DNA of 64,000 bases from Martinezella rhizogenes (GCF_027460065.1 NZ_JAPYZZ010000011.1:1-64000); one strand, 5' to 3'; positions 8,740 to 18,009 are shown, counted from the first letter of the stretch. Program-made: numbers and translations. The notes: generated from the sequence alone by a model not told the origin.

Positions 8740-11007
8740 TTAAATGGGAATGGAATGCGTTGCGGCAAAGCGTAACAACACCTCGCGCCCGCTTTCCAGC
8801 GAATTATGATCGTCGAGCGCGGCATTCAGCTCATCGGCCAGACGCGCAGCGTCGAGACCGAGCAACATGGCCTTGACCGGGCCGATTGCCGTCGGCGACA
8901 TGGAAATCGACCGGAAACCGAGACCGATCAGCGCCATCGCGGTCAGCGGCTTGCCTGCCATCTCGCCGCAAAGCGTAACCGATGTATGGTGCCTCTCACC
9001 GGCGCGCACGATATCACGCAGAATGCGCAGGAACGGCTTGCCAAGATTGTCGAAACGATCCGAAACCCGGGCATTGCCACGATCGACCGCCATGGAGAAC
9101 TGGAACAGGTCGTTTGAACCGACGGAAACGAAATCCACCTCCTGCATCAGCTCGTCGAGCTGCCACATCAAAGACGGCACTTCCAGCATCGCGCCGAATT
9201 GCAGCTTTTTCGGCAGCGCATGGCTGAACTTCGAAAGATGCTGCACTTCCTTCTGCAGAAGATCGCGTGCCGCCCGGATTTCGGACACTTCCGTCACCAT
9301 CGGCAACATCATGCGCAGCTCCGCACCGGACGCGGCGCGCAGCAGTGCGCGCATCTGCGTGCGCATCAGGCCCGGACGGTCGAGCGACAGGCGGATCGCG
9401 CGCCAGCCCAGCGCCGGATTTTCCTCTTCCTGGCCGCGCATATAAGAAACGACCTTGTCGCCGCCGATATCCAGCGTGCGGAAGGTGACGCTCTTGCCCT
9501 TGGCCTGCCGCAAAACGGAGCGATAGAAAGCCTCCTGCTCCTCGCCCTTCGGCATGTTGGAAGCGATCATGAATTGCAGCTCGGTGCGGAACAGGCCGAT
9601 GCCGTCGGCGCCGGATTCCTCCAGCTGCGGCAGGTCCACCAGCAGGCCCGCATTCATCTTCAGATTGACCTTCTGGCCATCCTTGGTGATCGGCTCGACA
9701 TTGCGCAGCGCACGGAACTGCTCCTGTCGCTTGGCACGCAGGCGAACTTTTTCTTCATAGGCACGCTGCAGGTCCGACATCGGGCGCAGATGCACCTGAC
9801 CGTCATCACCATCGATGATGATAGGATCGTTGTTTTCCGCCAGCGCGACGATGCCGGCCGCCTGACCGATGATCGGGATGCCCATGGCGCGCGCCACGAT
9901 AACGACGTGGCTCGTCACCGCGCCGTCTTCGAGCACCAGACCGCGCAGTTTTTCGCGCGGGTAATCCAGCAATTCGGCAGCGCCCATGGCGCGTGCAAGC
10001 ACGATGGCATCGAGCGGGAAATCCTGCTCCGGTCCGCGACCGCCAAAACCGATCAGCTGACGCAGCAGCCGGTTGGCGAGATCATCGAAATCATGCATGC
10101 GCTCGCGCAGATAAGGATCGGTCAGGCGCATCATGCGCGCCTTGGTGTCGCTCTGCACCTTCTCGACCGCGGCTTCCGCCGTCAGACCGTTGCGGATCGC
10201 CTCTTCCATGCGCCGCACCCAGCCCTGATCGTGGGCGAACATGCGATAGGTTTCCAGAACCTCGCGGTGCTCACCTTCGGTCGGCACGTCGCGGCGCTGC
10301 AACATGTCATCGATCGACAGGCGCAACGAACCGATAGCGTCGGCAAGACGGCGGATTTCCGTATCCGCGTCCTCGTTCAGCAGGTTGGTGACGACAATGC
10401 GGGGATCGTGCAGCACGACGTGGCCAAGACCGATGCCTTCGCCATAACCATCGCCATCGATGGTGACGGCGCGCGTCAGGTCCAGCTCCACGCCGGGGCG
10501 GGTGATCTTTTTCAACTCACCGCTCGCCACTATTTCAGCGATGAGCATCGCGGTTGTCTCGAGCGCTTCAACTTCATCCTCCCGGTATGTTCGGCTGGCC
10601 TTGTTCTGGACCACAAGAACGCCAAGAGTGCGACCGGAGCGCAAAATCGGCACGCCGAGGAAGGAATGATAAATTTCCTCACCGGTTTCAGGAAGATAGC
10701 GGAAAGCGGGATGCGCCTGCGCATCGGAAAGATTGAGCGGTTGAGCGGAAGCGGCGATGGTGCCGACAAGACCTTGCCCCATTTTCAGCTGGGCAAGATG
10801 CACGGCATCCTTATTAAGACCTTCGGTGGCGTAAAGCTCCAGCACGCTGTCGGAACGCAGCACGTAGACCGAGCAAACCTCCGCCACCATGTTGCTGGCA
10901 ATCTGACGGACGATCTGGTCCAGACGATCCTGCGGTTCAAGGTGCTCCGCCATCATTTCGCGCAGCCGCTTGAGCAGGACGCGCGGACCTGCGGAAAGGT
11001 CTCTCAT
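8740..11007 (-). CDS. ptsP: Enzyme I of the nitrogen PTS (EI-Ntr)
   Basis: PtsP takes phosphate from phosphoenolpyruvate and passes it to NPr and EIIA-Ntr, a regulatory phosphorelay linked to carbon, nitrogen and potassium status. The 755 residues have an N-terminal GAF domain (about 20-160), the PTS EI N-terminal and swivelling domains with phospho-acceptor H367 in AVTSHVVIVARAMG, and the PEP-binding TIM barrel ending with the TLCGEMAG motif that carries the active cysteine. No HPr or EIIA gene is present in the window. lysC is 176 bases upstream on the same strand. Confidence 0.95.
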   Translation of the reverse strand: MRDLSAGPRVLLKRLREMMAEHLEPQDRLDQIVRQIASNMVAEVCSVYVLRSDSVLELYATEGLNKDAVHLAQLKMGQGLVGTIAASAQPLNLSDAQAHPAFRYLPETGEEIYHSFLGVPILRSGRTLGVLVVQNKASRTYREDEVEALETTAMLIAEIVASGELKKITRPGVELDLTRAVTIDGDGYGEGIGLGHVVLHDPRIVVTNLLNEDADTEIRRLADAIGSLRLSIDDMLQRRDVPTEGEHREVLETYRMFAHDQGWVRRMEEAIRNGLTAEAAVEKVQSDTKARMMRLTDPYLRERMHDFDDLANRLLRQLIGFGGRGPEQDFPLDAIVLARAMGAAELLDYPREKLRGLVLEDGAVTSHVVIVARAMGIPIIGQAAGIVALAENNDPIIIDGDDGQVHLRPMSDLQRAYEEKVRLRAKRQEQFRALRNVEPITKDGQKVNLKMNAGLLVDLPQLEESGADGIGLFRTELQFMIASNMPKGEEQEAFYRSVLRQAKGKSVTFRTLDIGGDKVVSYMRGQEEENPALGWRAIRLSLDRPGLMRTQMRALLRAASGAELRMMLPMVTEVSEIRAARDLLQKEVQHLSKFSHALPKKLQFGAMLEVPSLMWQLDELMQEVDFVSVGSNDLFQFSMAVDRGNARVSDRFDNLGKPFLRILRDIVRAGERHHTSVTLCGEMAGKPLTAMALIGLGFRSISMSPTAIGPVKAMLLGLDAARLADELNAALDDHNSLESGREVLLRFAATHSIPI

Positions 11008-11090
11008 CGCGTTTGCTCCCCGACGCTTCCGATCCGAACTTCATAATATTCGAGAATCAAAACGTCATTTAAAAAATTTATAGCGCCAGA

Positions 11091-11114
11091 AGCGCGTCCC
11101 GCAAGGGACACGCT
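11091..11114 (-). other. Stable hairpin in the lysC-ptsP gap
   Basis: Read on the minus strand as RNA, AGCGUGUCCC pairs with GGGACGCGCU around a UUGC loop. This gives a 10-bp stem with one U-G wobble. No U-run follows directly, so it is more likely an mRNA structural or processing element than a full terminator. Confidence 0.45.
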
Positions 11115-11144
11115 TTCAAGAAACGCCACATCGGAAGAACGCAA

Positions 11145-11175
11145 CTCCGAAGAATCGGAGCATCGGGAACCGATG
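11145..11175 (-). other. Two abutting hairpins just after lysC
   Basis: ctccga (11145-11150) pairs with tcggag (11155-11160). Immediately next to it catcgg (11161-11166) pairs with ccgatg (11170-11175). They begin 9 bases after the lysC stop. No U-run is seen, so a role in 3' end protection of the lysC message or in partial termination is possible. Confidence 0.45.
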
Positions 11176-11183
11176 TCTCGGAT

Positions 11184-12461
11184 TTAGCTCTTATCGAGAC
11201 CGTAGGCGGAATGCAAAGTGCGAACGGCAAGTTCGGCATAGGCGCCGTCGATCAGGATCGAAATCTTGATCTCTGACGTGGTGATGGCCTTGATGTTGAT
11301 GTTCTTCTCGGCAAGCGCCTTGAACGCGCTGGCGGCAACGCCGGCGTGGCTGCGCATGCCGATACCGATGACGGACACCTTGGCGAGACCCGTCTCGTTC
11401 TGGGCAACGTCGAAGCCGATCTGGGCCTTATTGTCGTCGAGGACCTTGAGAGCCTTGGCAACATCGCCCGAGGGAACGGTGAAGGTCATGTCGGTGCGGG
11501 AGCCATCTTCAGAGATGTTCTGCACGATCATGTCGACATTGATATGCGCTTCGGCCAGCGGTCCGAAGATCGCGGCGGAAACGCCCGGACGGTCGGCCAC
11601 GCGACGCAGCGAAATCTGTGCTTCATCCTTGGCATAGGCGATGCCGGTTACGACTTCCTGTTCCACGATTTCATCCTCGTCACAAATCAAAGTACCGGGC
11701 GGGTTGATGAGGTCGCCCATGCCCGGCGCATCGGGATCCTCGAAACTGGAGCGAACGAAGGTACGCACCTTGTGTACCATGGCAAGCTCGACGGAGCGAA
11801 CCTGCAGAACCTTCGCGCCGAGAGACGCCATTTCGAGCATTTCCTCGAAGGCGATCTTCTTCATGCGGCGAGCCTTGGGCTCGATGCGTGGATCGGTCGT
11901 GTAAACGCCGTCGACATCGGTATAGATGTCGCAACGATCCGCCTTGACGGCAGCGGCGATGGCAACGGCTGATGTGTCCGAGCCGCCGCGGCCGAGCGTC
12001 GCGATGCGGTTGTCAGGACCGATACCCTGGAAACCAGCGACAACGGCAACCTGGCCTTCGCCCATGCGCTTGACGATATCGGACCCGTCAATCTCGAGGA
12101 TGCGGGCGGCGCCATGCGCATTATCGGTGCGGATCGGGATCTGCCAGCCCTGCCAGGACCGCGCATTGATGCCCATGGATTGCAGCGTGATTGCCAGAAG
12201 ACCCGACGTCACCTGCTCGCCGGATGCGACAACCGCGTCATATTCGCGCGCATCATAAAAGGAGGCGGCATTGGTGCCGGCCACCTTCGCAGCATTCTGC
12301 ACCCAGTCCACCAGCTCATTGGTTTTACCGGACATGGCGGAAACGACCACGGCCACTTCATGGCCGGCATCTACTTCGCGTTTCACATGCCGTGCGACAT
12401 TGTGAATGCGTTCGAGGTTCGCGACGGACGTGCCGCCGAATTTCATGACAATGCGAGCCAT
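11184..12461 (-). CDS. lysC: Aspartate kinase
   Basis: LysC phosphorylates aspartate, the first step to lysine, methionine, threonine and diaminopimelate via aspartate semialdehyde. The 425-residue protein begins MARIVMKFGGTSV with the kinase K-F-G-G motif. It carries an amino acid kinase domain (about 1-240) and two C-terminal ACT domains (about 265-420) that usually bind lysine or threonine for feedback. I chose the ATG at 12461 because conserved family sequence starts there; an ATG at 12479 adds six residues. Its product pathway also feeds the carboxyspermidine enzymes at 14976-17371. Confidence 0.95.
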   Translation of the reverse strand: MARIVMKFGGTSVANLERIHNVARHVKREVDAGHEVAVVVSAMSGKTNELVDWVQNAAKVAGTNAASFYDAREYDAVVASGEQVTSGLLAITLQSMGINARSWQGWQIPIRTDNAHGAARILEIDGSDIVKRMGEGQVAVVAGFQGIGPDNRIATLGRGGSDTSAVAIAAAVKADRCDIYTDVDGVYTTDPRIEPKARRMKKIAFEEMLEMASLGAKVLQVRSVELAMVHKVRTFVRSSFEDPDAPGMGDLINPPGTLICDEDEIVEQEVVTGIAYAKDEAQISLRRVADRPGVSAAIFGPLAEAHINVDMIVQNISEDGSRTDMTFTVPSGDVAKALKVLDDNKAQIGFDVAQNETGLAKVSVIGIGMRSHAGVAASAFKALAEKNINIKAITTSEIKISILIDGAYAELAVRTLHSAYGLDKS

Positions 12462-12853
12462 AGCCTTGACCAGTACCATCCCATTTTCCCGCCGGCTCCT
12501 TTAAGGAAAACGGACGGACAAGAACAAACCCAGTCGGCCCTTTCTAAAAAGAGCCTCAAGTTGCGGGTCTCTTAGCGAAAAGGTGGGGGGCACGCAATGC
12601 CGTTTATGAACCATGCGGTACGCCTTGTGGGCAGCCATCAAAACGGAGGAAGACGCCGCAGAACCGTTTGCCGGATAAAACACCCGTAAAAGAGCGTACC
12701 GCAGTGCACTGTACAAACCGGCCTATTCGCAGTATGGAGCGCGGCAATGCAACCGGCCACATGGCCGAAATGGCTTGTATCGGCTGCCCCGGAGACTTTA
12801 GGATCTATTGGTTTCGGGCGGATGCGGGCAGCTTCATATCCGAAAGACGGTAG
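12462..12853. other. Divergent intergenic region between lysC and the helicase gene
   Basis: About 390 bases between divergent genes that must hold both promoters. I see no reliable boxes. A long leader before a DEAD-box helicase gene would fit cold-regulated mRNA folding, but nothing in the sequence proves it. The minus-strand ORF that covers this gap (12638-14797) is an antisense shadow of the helicase. Confidence 0.5.
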
Positions 12854-14701
12854 ATGACAGACACCCAGGGTATCGCCCCGGCGATCGCGCAGGCGTTGGA
12901 AAAACGCGGCTATAAAGACTTGACCCCCGTGCAGCAGGCCATGCTTGCGCCCGAACTCGCCGACAAGGACGCGCTGGTTTCCGCGCAGACCGGTTCCGGC
13001 AAGACGGTTGCCTTCGGCATCGCGCTTGCGACCACGCTGCTGTCGGAAAATACCCGCTTCGGTCAGGCTTCCGCGCCGCTCGCTCTTGCCATTGCCCCAA
13101 CCCGCGAACTGGCCATGCAGGTCAAGCGCGAGCTTGAATGGCTTTATGAATTCGCCGGCGTGTCGATCGCATCCTGCGTCGGCGGCATGGATATCCGCAA
13201 TGAGCGCCGGGCGCTGGAACGCGGCGCCCATATCGTCGTTGGCACACCCGGCCGTCTCTGTGACCATATCAAGCGTGGCGCACTCGATCTGTCGTCCATC
13301 CGCGCCGTGGTGCTGGATGAAGCCGACGAGATGCTCGACCTCGGCTTCCGTGAGGATCTGGAATTCATTCTGGAAGAATCGCCAGAGGACCGCCGCACGC
13401 TGATGTTCTCGGCCACGGTGCCGCGCAGCATCGCCAAGCTGGCCGAAAGCTACCAGAAGAACGCAGTCCGCATCGCCACCGCTTCCGAACAGAAGCAGCA
13501 TGTGGATATCGAATATCGCGCGCTTCTGGTGTCGCCGTCTGATCGCGAGAACGCCATCATCAACGCGCTGCGCTTTTACGAAGCCCGCAACGCGATCGTC
13601 TTCTGCTCCACTCGCGCCGCCGTCAACCATCTGACGGCCCGGTTGAACAATCGCGGCTTCTCGGTCGTGGCCCTCTCCGGCGAACTGACGCAGAACGAGC
13701 GCACGCACGCGCTGCAGGCCATGCGTGACGGCCGCGCCCGTGTTTGCGTGGCGACCGACGTCGCCGCCCGCGGCATCGACCTGCCGGGTCTGGAACTCGT
13801 CATCCATGCCGACCTGCCGACCAATTCCGAAACGCTTCTGCACCGTTCGGGCCGTACCGGCCGCGCCGGTCAAAAGGGCGTCAGCGCCATCATCGTGCCC
13901 GTGAGCCAGCGCCGCAAGGCCGAACGCCTGCTGGAAGGCGCCAAGGTTAGCCCCGCATGGGTTCGCCCGCCCTCCGTCGAAGAGATCGTCGAGCGCGACG
14001 GCGCAAGGCTTCTGGCCGATCCGACGCTCAGCGAAGCCGTGGCTGAGGACGAACGCGATTTCGTGACGAAGCTGCTGGAACAGCATGGCGCGGAAAAAGT
14101 CGCCGCCGCTTTCGTGCGCCTTTATCACTCTGGACGCTCGGCACCGGAAGACATCTTCGAAGTCGCGCTGGATAACACCCGCAAACCGCGCCGCGACAGC
14201 TTTGAGACGGTCGAAAACAACGCACCGCGCCGCGAGCGCTCCGATTTCTCCGACAGCGCGTGGTTCTCGCTGTCCGTTGGCCGCAAGCAGAGCGCCGAGC
14301 CGCGCTGGCTCATCCCGATGCTGTGCCGTTTCGGCAAGATCACCCGTCAGGATATCGGCGCGATCCGCATGCAGCAAACCGAGACCTTCGTGGAACTGGC
14401 CGCCGATGCCGTCGACCGTTTCACCTCCGCCATCGGCAAGGACATGATGCTGGAGAAGGGCATTCGCCTGAAGGCGCTGGAAGGCAAGCCGGAAATGACC
14501 GGCAGTGCCCGTGAAGATACAAGGCCGGCAAAGGCACAGCGGAAGTTCACCAAATCGGACAATGCAAGCGCGCCGCGCGATGACCGCAAGGGCGAAGACA
14601 AGCCCTGGAAGAAGAAAAAGCCCTTCGGCGACAAGCCGAAATACGAAGGCAAAAAGGACAAGCCGTTCGAGAAGCGTGGACCGAAGCCAACGAAGAGCTG
14701 A
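12854..14701 (+). CDS. DEAD-box ATP-dependent RNA helicase (DeaD/DbpA-like)
   Basis: This 615-residue helicase unwinds or remodels RNA, probably in ribosome assembly or cold adaptation. Motifs appear in order: a Q motif (DLTPVQQAML), Walker A AQTGSGKT, PTRELA, TPGR, DEAD, SAT, and motif VI HRSGRTGRAG. A DbpA-type RNA-binding domain (about 470-530, AEPRWLIPMLCRFGKI region) follows. The C-terminus is a lysine/proline-rich tail suited to RNA contact. It lies alone on the plus strand between lysC and the polyamine pair and is followed by an inverted repeat element. Confidence 0.93.
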   Translation: MTDTQGIAPAIAQALEKRGYKDLTPVQQAMLAPELADKDALVSAQTGSGKTVAFGIALATTLLSENTRFGQASAPLALAIAPTRELAMQVKRELEWLYEFAGVSIASCVGGMDIRNERRALERGAHIVVGTPGRLCDHIKRGALDLSSIRAVVLDEADEMLDLGFREDLEFILEESPEDRRTLMFSATVPRSIAKLAESYQKNAVRIATASEQKQHVDIEYRALLVSPSDRENAIINALRFYEARNAIVFCSTRAAVNHLTARLNNRGFSVVALSGELTQNERTHALQAMRDGRARVCVATDVAARGIDLPGLELVIHADLPTNSETLLHRSGRTGRAGQKGVSAIIVPVSQRRKAERLLEGAKVSPAWVRPPSVEEIVERDGARLLADPTLSEAVAEDERDFVTKLLEQHGAEKVAAAFVRLYHSGRSAPEDIFEVALDNTRKPRRDSFETVENNAPRRERSDFSDSAWFSLSVGRKQSAEPRWLIPMLCRFGKITRQDIGAIRMQQTETFVELAADAVDRFTSAIGKDMMLEKGIRLKALEGKPEMTGSAREDTRPAKAQRKFTKSDNASAPRDDRKGEDKPWKKKKPFGDKPKYEGKKDKPFEKRGPKPTKS

Positions 14702-14746
14702 GGTCACTCTGCGACTGACGGCGACGGCGGGCATACCCGCTCTCAA

Positions 14747-14833
14747 CGTCATCCTCGGGCTTGTCCCGAGGATCTGCAACCTATTGATTTTATTCAACGT
14801 GATTAGATCCTCGGCACAGGGCCGAGGATGACG
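14747..14833. repeat. REP-like inverted pair of hairpins
   Basis: Two 29-base arms (14747-14775 and 14805-14833) are inverted copies differing at three positions. Each arm is itself a hairpin, atcctcgg...ccgaggat, with a short loop. Two of the three differences are a G-C to C-G swap that keeps the base pair within each arm. This is what selection on, or mobility of, folded DNA/RNA produces. It resembles intergenic palindromic elements spread in Rhizobiales genomes. It follows the helicase stop by 45 bases. Confidence 0.75.
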
Positions 14834-14920
14834 TCGCGTAACTGGTTAGACCTCTTTCCATCGAAAGGGCACTACACCCGTTTTGCGTCCAGCGCGCGAT
14901 AGATAATCTGCATAGCAAAG

Positions 14921-14949
14921 AAAAAGCCCCGCATTCGCGGGGCTTTTTT
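14921..14949. terminator. Strong bidirectional intrinsic terminator
   Basis: Stem aaaaagccccgc (14921-14932) with gcggggcttttt (14937-14948) and loop attc. T-runs occur on both strands. It lies between the convergent helicase and carboxyspermidine dehydrogenase genes. Confidence 0.92.
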
Positions 14950-14975
14950 GTCTCTATCCGTCGAGAATGCTGCGC

Positions 14976-16214
14976 TCAGAATTCCAGCGCGCGATCGCCG
15001 TTTTCATCCTTGATGCGGTTCGGCAGACCAATCTTGTTCAGAATGTTCAGGAACGGCTTCGGCGGCAGTTCTTCCACATTGGCCATCTGCTTCACGTCCC
15101 ATTCGCCGGTGGCGATGAGCATGGCAGCGGCGACCGGGGGAACGCCGGCGGTGTAGGAAATGCCCTGCGAACCGACTTCTTCATAGGCGTCCTTGTGGTC
15201 GGCCACGTTGTAGATGAAGACTTCGCGCTCCTTGCCGTCCTTGATGCCCTTGACGATATCGCCGATGCAGGTCTTGCCGACATAATCGGGCGCCAGCGAA
15301 GACGGATCGGGCAGCACGGCCTTGACGACCTTCAGCGGCACGACTTCCAGACCCTCGGCCGTCTTGACCGGCTTTTCCGAAAGCAGGCCAAGGTTCTTCA
15401 GCACGGTGAAGACGTTGATGTAGTGATCGCCAAAACCCATCCAGAAGCGCACATCGGCGCCGTCCATGTTTTTGGAGAGCGAATGCACTTCGTCATGGCC
15501 GGTCATATAGGCCTTCTGCTTGCCGACGACAGGCAGATCGAACTCCTGACCGACTTCAAACATCTGGTTCGTCTGCCACTCACCCTTCTGCCAGGAATAG
15601 ACAACGCCGGTGAATTCGCGGAAGTTGATTTCCGGATCGAAATTGGTCGAGAACCAGCGGCCATGGCTGCCAGCATTGATATCGACGATATCAACCGAGG
15701 TGACCTTGTCGAAATAGTCGTCCTTAGCAAGGCGGGCATAGGCATTGACCACGCCCGGGTCGAAACCGACGCCGAGAATGGCGGTGACGCCCTTTTCCTT
15801 GCACTCAGCGGCGCGCTTCCACTCGTAGTTTCCATACCACGGCGGCGCCTCGCAAATCTTGGTCGGATCCTCATGGATCGCCGTGTCCATATAGGCAACA
15901 CCTGCGTCCATGCAGGCACGAAGAACGGACATGTTAACGAAAGACGAACCGACATTGATGACGATTTCCACGCCGGTCTGTTTGATCAAGGCTTTCGTCG
16001 CCTCGATATCCATAGCGTCAAGCGCATGGGCCTCAAGTTTCACATCTGTCTTGAGGCTCTTCTTTTCGCGTACGGACTCGACAATCTTGCGGCACTTTTC
16101 CAAAGTCCGTGACGCAATATGAATGTCTCCCAATACATCGCTGTTCTGGGCGCATTTATGCGCCACGACCTGTGCTACGCCACCGGCGCCGATGATCAGA
16201 ACGTTCTTCTTCAT
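14976..16214 (-). CDS. Carboxy(nor)spermidine dehydrogenase (saccharopine dehydrogenase family)
   Basis: The enzyme condenses putrescine or diaminopropane with aspartate semialdehyde and reduces the imine with NADPH to carboxyspermidine or carboxynorspermidine. The 412 residues begin with a Rossmann motif, VLIIGAGGVAQVVAHKCAQN, and continue with the Lys1-type catalytic fold. Neighbour context is decisive: the gene 59 bases upstream encodes the matching decarboxylase. Agrobacterium lacks the S-adenosylmethionine decarboxylase route and is known to make spermidine this way. Ends at a strong terminator. Confidence 0.9.
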   Translation of the reverse strand: MKKNVLIIGAGGVAQVVAHKCAQNSDVLGDIHIASRTLEKCRKIVESVREKKSLKTDVKLEAHALDAMDIEATKALIKQTGVEIVINVGSSFVNMSVLRACMDAGVAYMDTAIHEDPTKICEAPPWYGNYEWKRAAECKEKGVTAILGVGFDPGVVNAYARLAKDDYFDKVTSVDIVDINAGSHGRWFSTNFDPEINFREFTGVVYSWQKGEWQTNQMFEVGQEFDLPVVGKQKAYMTGHDEVHSLSKNMDGADVRFWMGFGDHYINVFTVLKNLGLLSEKPVKTAEGLEVVPLKVVKAVLPDPSSLAPDYVGKTCIGDIVKGIKDGKEREVFIYNVADHKDAYEEVGSQGISYTAGVPPVAAAMLIATGEWDVKQMANVEELPPKPFLNILNKIGLPNRIKDENGDRALEF

Positions 16215-16273
16215 TTCAGGTGATGCCTCCTTTTCCCCGCAGGGATAAGCTTCGTTGGATGTTGAAACAGGGT

Positions 16274-17371
16274 TTAAGACAGGCTTTGCTCGAAATCGGC
16301 AAAGTCGAATTCACGAACGGCACGCACGGAGCCGTCCAGTTCCTTGATGGCGATCGCCGGCATCTTCACGCCGTTGAACCAGTTTTTCTTGACCATGGTG
16401 TAACCGGCCGCATCCTGAAAGGAGATGCGGTCTCCTACCTTCAGCTCCTTGTCGAAGCGGAAATCGCCGAAAATATCGCCGGCGAGGCAGGATTTGCCGC
16501 AGACCATGTATGGATGTTCGCCCTCATTCGGCGAAACCTTGGCGGTTTCGCGGTAGATCAAGAGATCGAGCATATGCGCTTCGATGGAGCTGTCGACGAT
16601 GGCGAGGTTCTTGCCGTTGAACAGCGTGTCGAGAACCGTCACTTCCAGCGTCGTGCTCCTGGTGATCGAGGCTTCGCCCGGCTCCAGATAGACCTGCACG
16701 CCATATTTCTCGGAGAAAGCGCGCAGACGGTCGCAGAACTGGTCGAGCGGGTAATTGTCACCAGTGAAATGAATGCCGCCACCGAGGCTCACCCATTCGG
16801 CACGCGACAGCAGCGATCCGAATTTCTCTTCGATCTGCGTCAGCATGCGGTCAAACAGCGAGAAATCACCGTTTTCGCAATTGTTGTGGATCATGAAACC
16901 GGAAATACGGTCCATGACTTTGTCGACCTTGGCGACGTCCCATTCACCAAGACGGCTGAACGGGCGCGCGGGGTCGGCAAGATCGAAGCTTGAGGAGCTG
17001 ACCTGCGGATTGAGACGCAGACCACGGGTGATGCCCGATGCTTTCTCTGCAAAACGCTCCAACTGACCGATCGAATTGAAGATGATCTTGTCGGCATTCG
17101 CAATCACCTCGTCGATTTCGTAATCGGCATAGGCGACGGAATAGGCGTGCGTTTCACCACCGAATTTCTCGCGGCCGAGACGCACTTCGTAGAGTGAAGA
17201 CGAGGTGGTGCCGTCCATATATTGCGACATGAAATCGAACACCGACCACGTGGCGAAGCACTTCAACGCCAGGAGCGCCTTGGCGCCGGATTTTTCCCGC
17301 ACATAGGCAATCTTCTCCATGTTGCGAAGAAGTTCTGTCTTGTCGATGAGGTAATAGGGCGTCTGCAGCAT
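16274..17371 (-). CDS. nspC: Carboxy(nor)spermidine decarboxylase
   Basis: This PLP enzyme decarboxylates carboxyspermidine or carboxynorspermidine to the free polyamine. The 365 residues match the alanine-racemase-fold decarboxylase family. The PLP lysine lies in LLALKCFATWSVF and the glycine-rich phosphate site around SLGGGIHFTGDNYPLDQF. The C-terminal CGKSCLAGD motif supplies the active-site cysteine and aspartate. It is the first gene of a two-gene unit with the dehydrogenase. The start ATG at 17371 has only a weak ribosome site. In Agrobacterium the main product is expected to be spermidine, so the nspC name denotes family and not substrate. Confidence 0.9.
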   Translation of the reverse strand: MLQTPYYLIDKTELLRNMEKIAYVREKSGAKALLALKCFATWSVFDFMSQYMDGTTSSSLYEVRLGREKFGGETHAYSVAYADYEIDEVIANADKIIFNSIGQLERFAEKASGITRGLRLNPQVSSSSFDLADPARPFSRLGEWDVAKVDKVMDRISGFMIHNNCENGDFSLFDRMLTQIEEKFGSLLSRAEWVSLGGGIHFTGDNYPLDQFCDRLRAFSEKYGVQVYLEPGEASITRSTTLEVTVLDTLFNGKNLAIVDSSIEAHMLDLLIYRETAKVSPNEGEHPYMVCGKSCLAGDIFGDFRFDKELKVGDRISFQDAAGYTMVKKNWFNGVKMPAIAIKELDGSVRAVREFDFADFEQSLS

Positions 17372-17519
17372 GTCGTTTCACATATTGATTGAAGTCAAGG
17401 TCGGTCTTGGATGATGGGCCTTATATGATGCTTGTGACAGGAAAACAAATGTCCGGGGTCGAATTCCTCGAAAATCGCCCCCGACCGGAAATGCCGGTGA
17501 AGAAAACACATGGTAGCGC

Positions 17520-17544
17520 GGAACCAAGCCGGCATGGGCGCGTT
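17520..17544 (+). promoter_or_regulatory. EcfG-type promoter before the DUF883 gene
   Basis: GGAAC (17520-17524), 16-base spacer, CGTT (17541-17544): an exact match to the alphaproteobacterial general stress sigma consensus. The expected transcript has a leader of about 100 bases, beginning with a 7-bp hairpin (17550-17556 with 17570-17576). Confidence 0.75.
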
Positions 17545-17654
17545 TGAATGGCGGACAGGCGGGTGTTTCGTCCGCCGAAACGAAGGTTCACGAACGGCGG
17601 CGATCGATTGACATGCCCTCGTTCCATCAACGATGTTCAGGAAGGACTTCCCTT

Positions 17655-17999
17655 ATGGCAAGCGTGCGTAGCAGCGTTAACGACAAGATCCAGCAATCCC
17701 TCGAAAACGGTGATGCAGCCGATGTGGCGGCACAGCTCGCCCAGCTTCGCGAAGATCTGGCAAATCTTGCCAAGAGCGTGAAGGCGCTCGGTGTCGGAGC
17801 GTCGCACGAGTTGAAGGCACAGGCTGCCCGCGTCGCCGATGACGCGCTCACCGCGTCCGGTGAGATGGCTGACAGCGTTCGCAATGAAATTTCCACGCTG
17901 AACGACAACCTGACCGACCAGGTTCAGAAGAACCCGCTGCAGTCGCTCGGCATCGCCGTCGGCGTTGGTTTCGTGCTCGCCCTTCTGACGCGTCGATAA
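17655..17999 (+). CDS. DUF883 (ElaB/YqjD-like) membrane-anchored protein
   Basis: A 114-residue protein with a long amphipathic/coiled-coil body (about 10-85, rich in A, L, E, K, D) and a C-terminal hydrophobic tail, GIAVGVGFVLALL, ending in basic TRR. This is the ElaB/YqjD architecture. The E. coli relatives are inner-membrane, stationary-phase, ribosome-associated proteins; whether that holds here is unknown. The start at 17655 has AGGAAGG upstream; in-frame ATGs further upstream lack one. An EcfG-type promoter lies 111 bases upstream, and a holin-like gene follows by 10 bases. Confidence 0.88.
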   Translation: MASVRSSVNDKIQQSLENGDAADVAAQLAQLREDLANLAKSVKALGVGASHELKAQAARVADDALTASGEMADSVRNEISTLNDNLTDQVQKNPLQSLGIAVGVGFVLALLTRR

Positions 18000-18009
18000 G
18001 GCAGCGCTC

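Noticed and set aside
9199-11046. 615-codon plus-strand ORF opposite ptsP
   Set aside because: Shadow of ptsP; composition follows the reverse codon bias of EI-Ntr.
11166-11170. GGAAC as an EcfG site
   Set aside because: No CGTT-like box at 16-17 bases and no plus-strand gene follows; the sequence belongs to a small hairpin after lysC.
12638-14797. 719-codon minus-strand ORF opposite the helicase gene
   Set aside because: Its frame is the reverse complement of a gene with all helicase motifs; the translation shows no family and is a high-GC antisense shadow.
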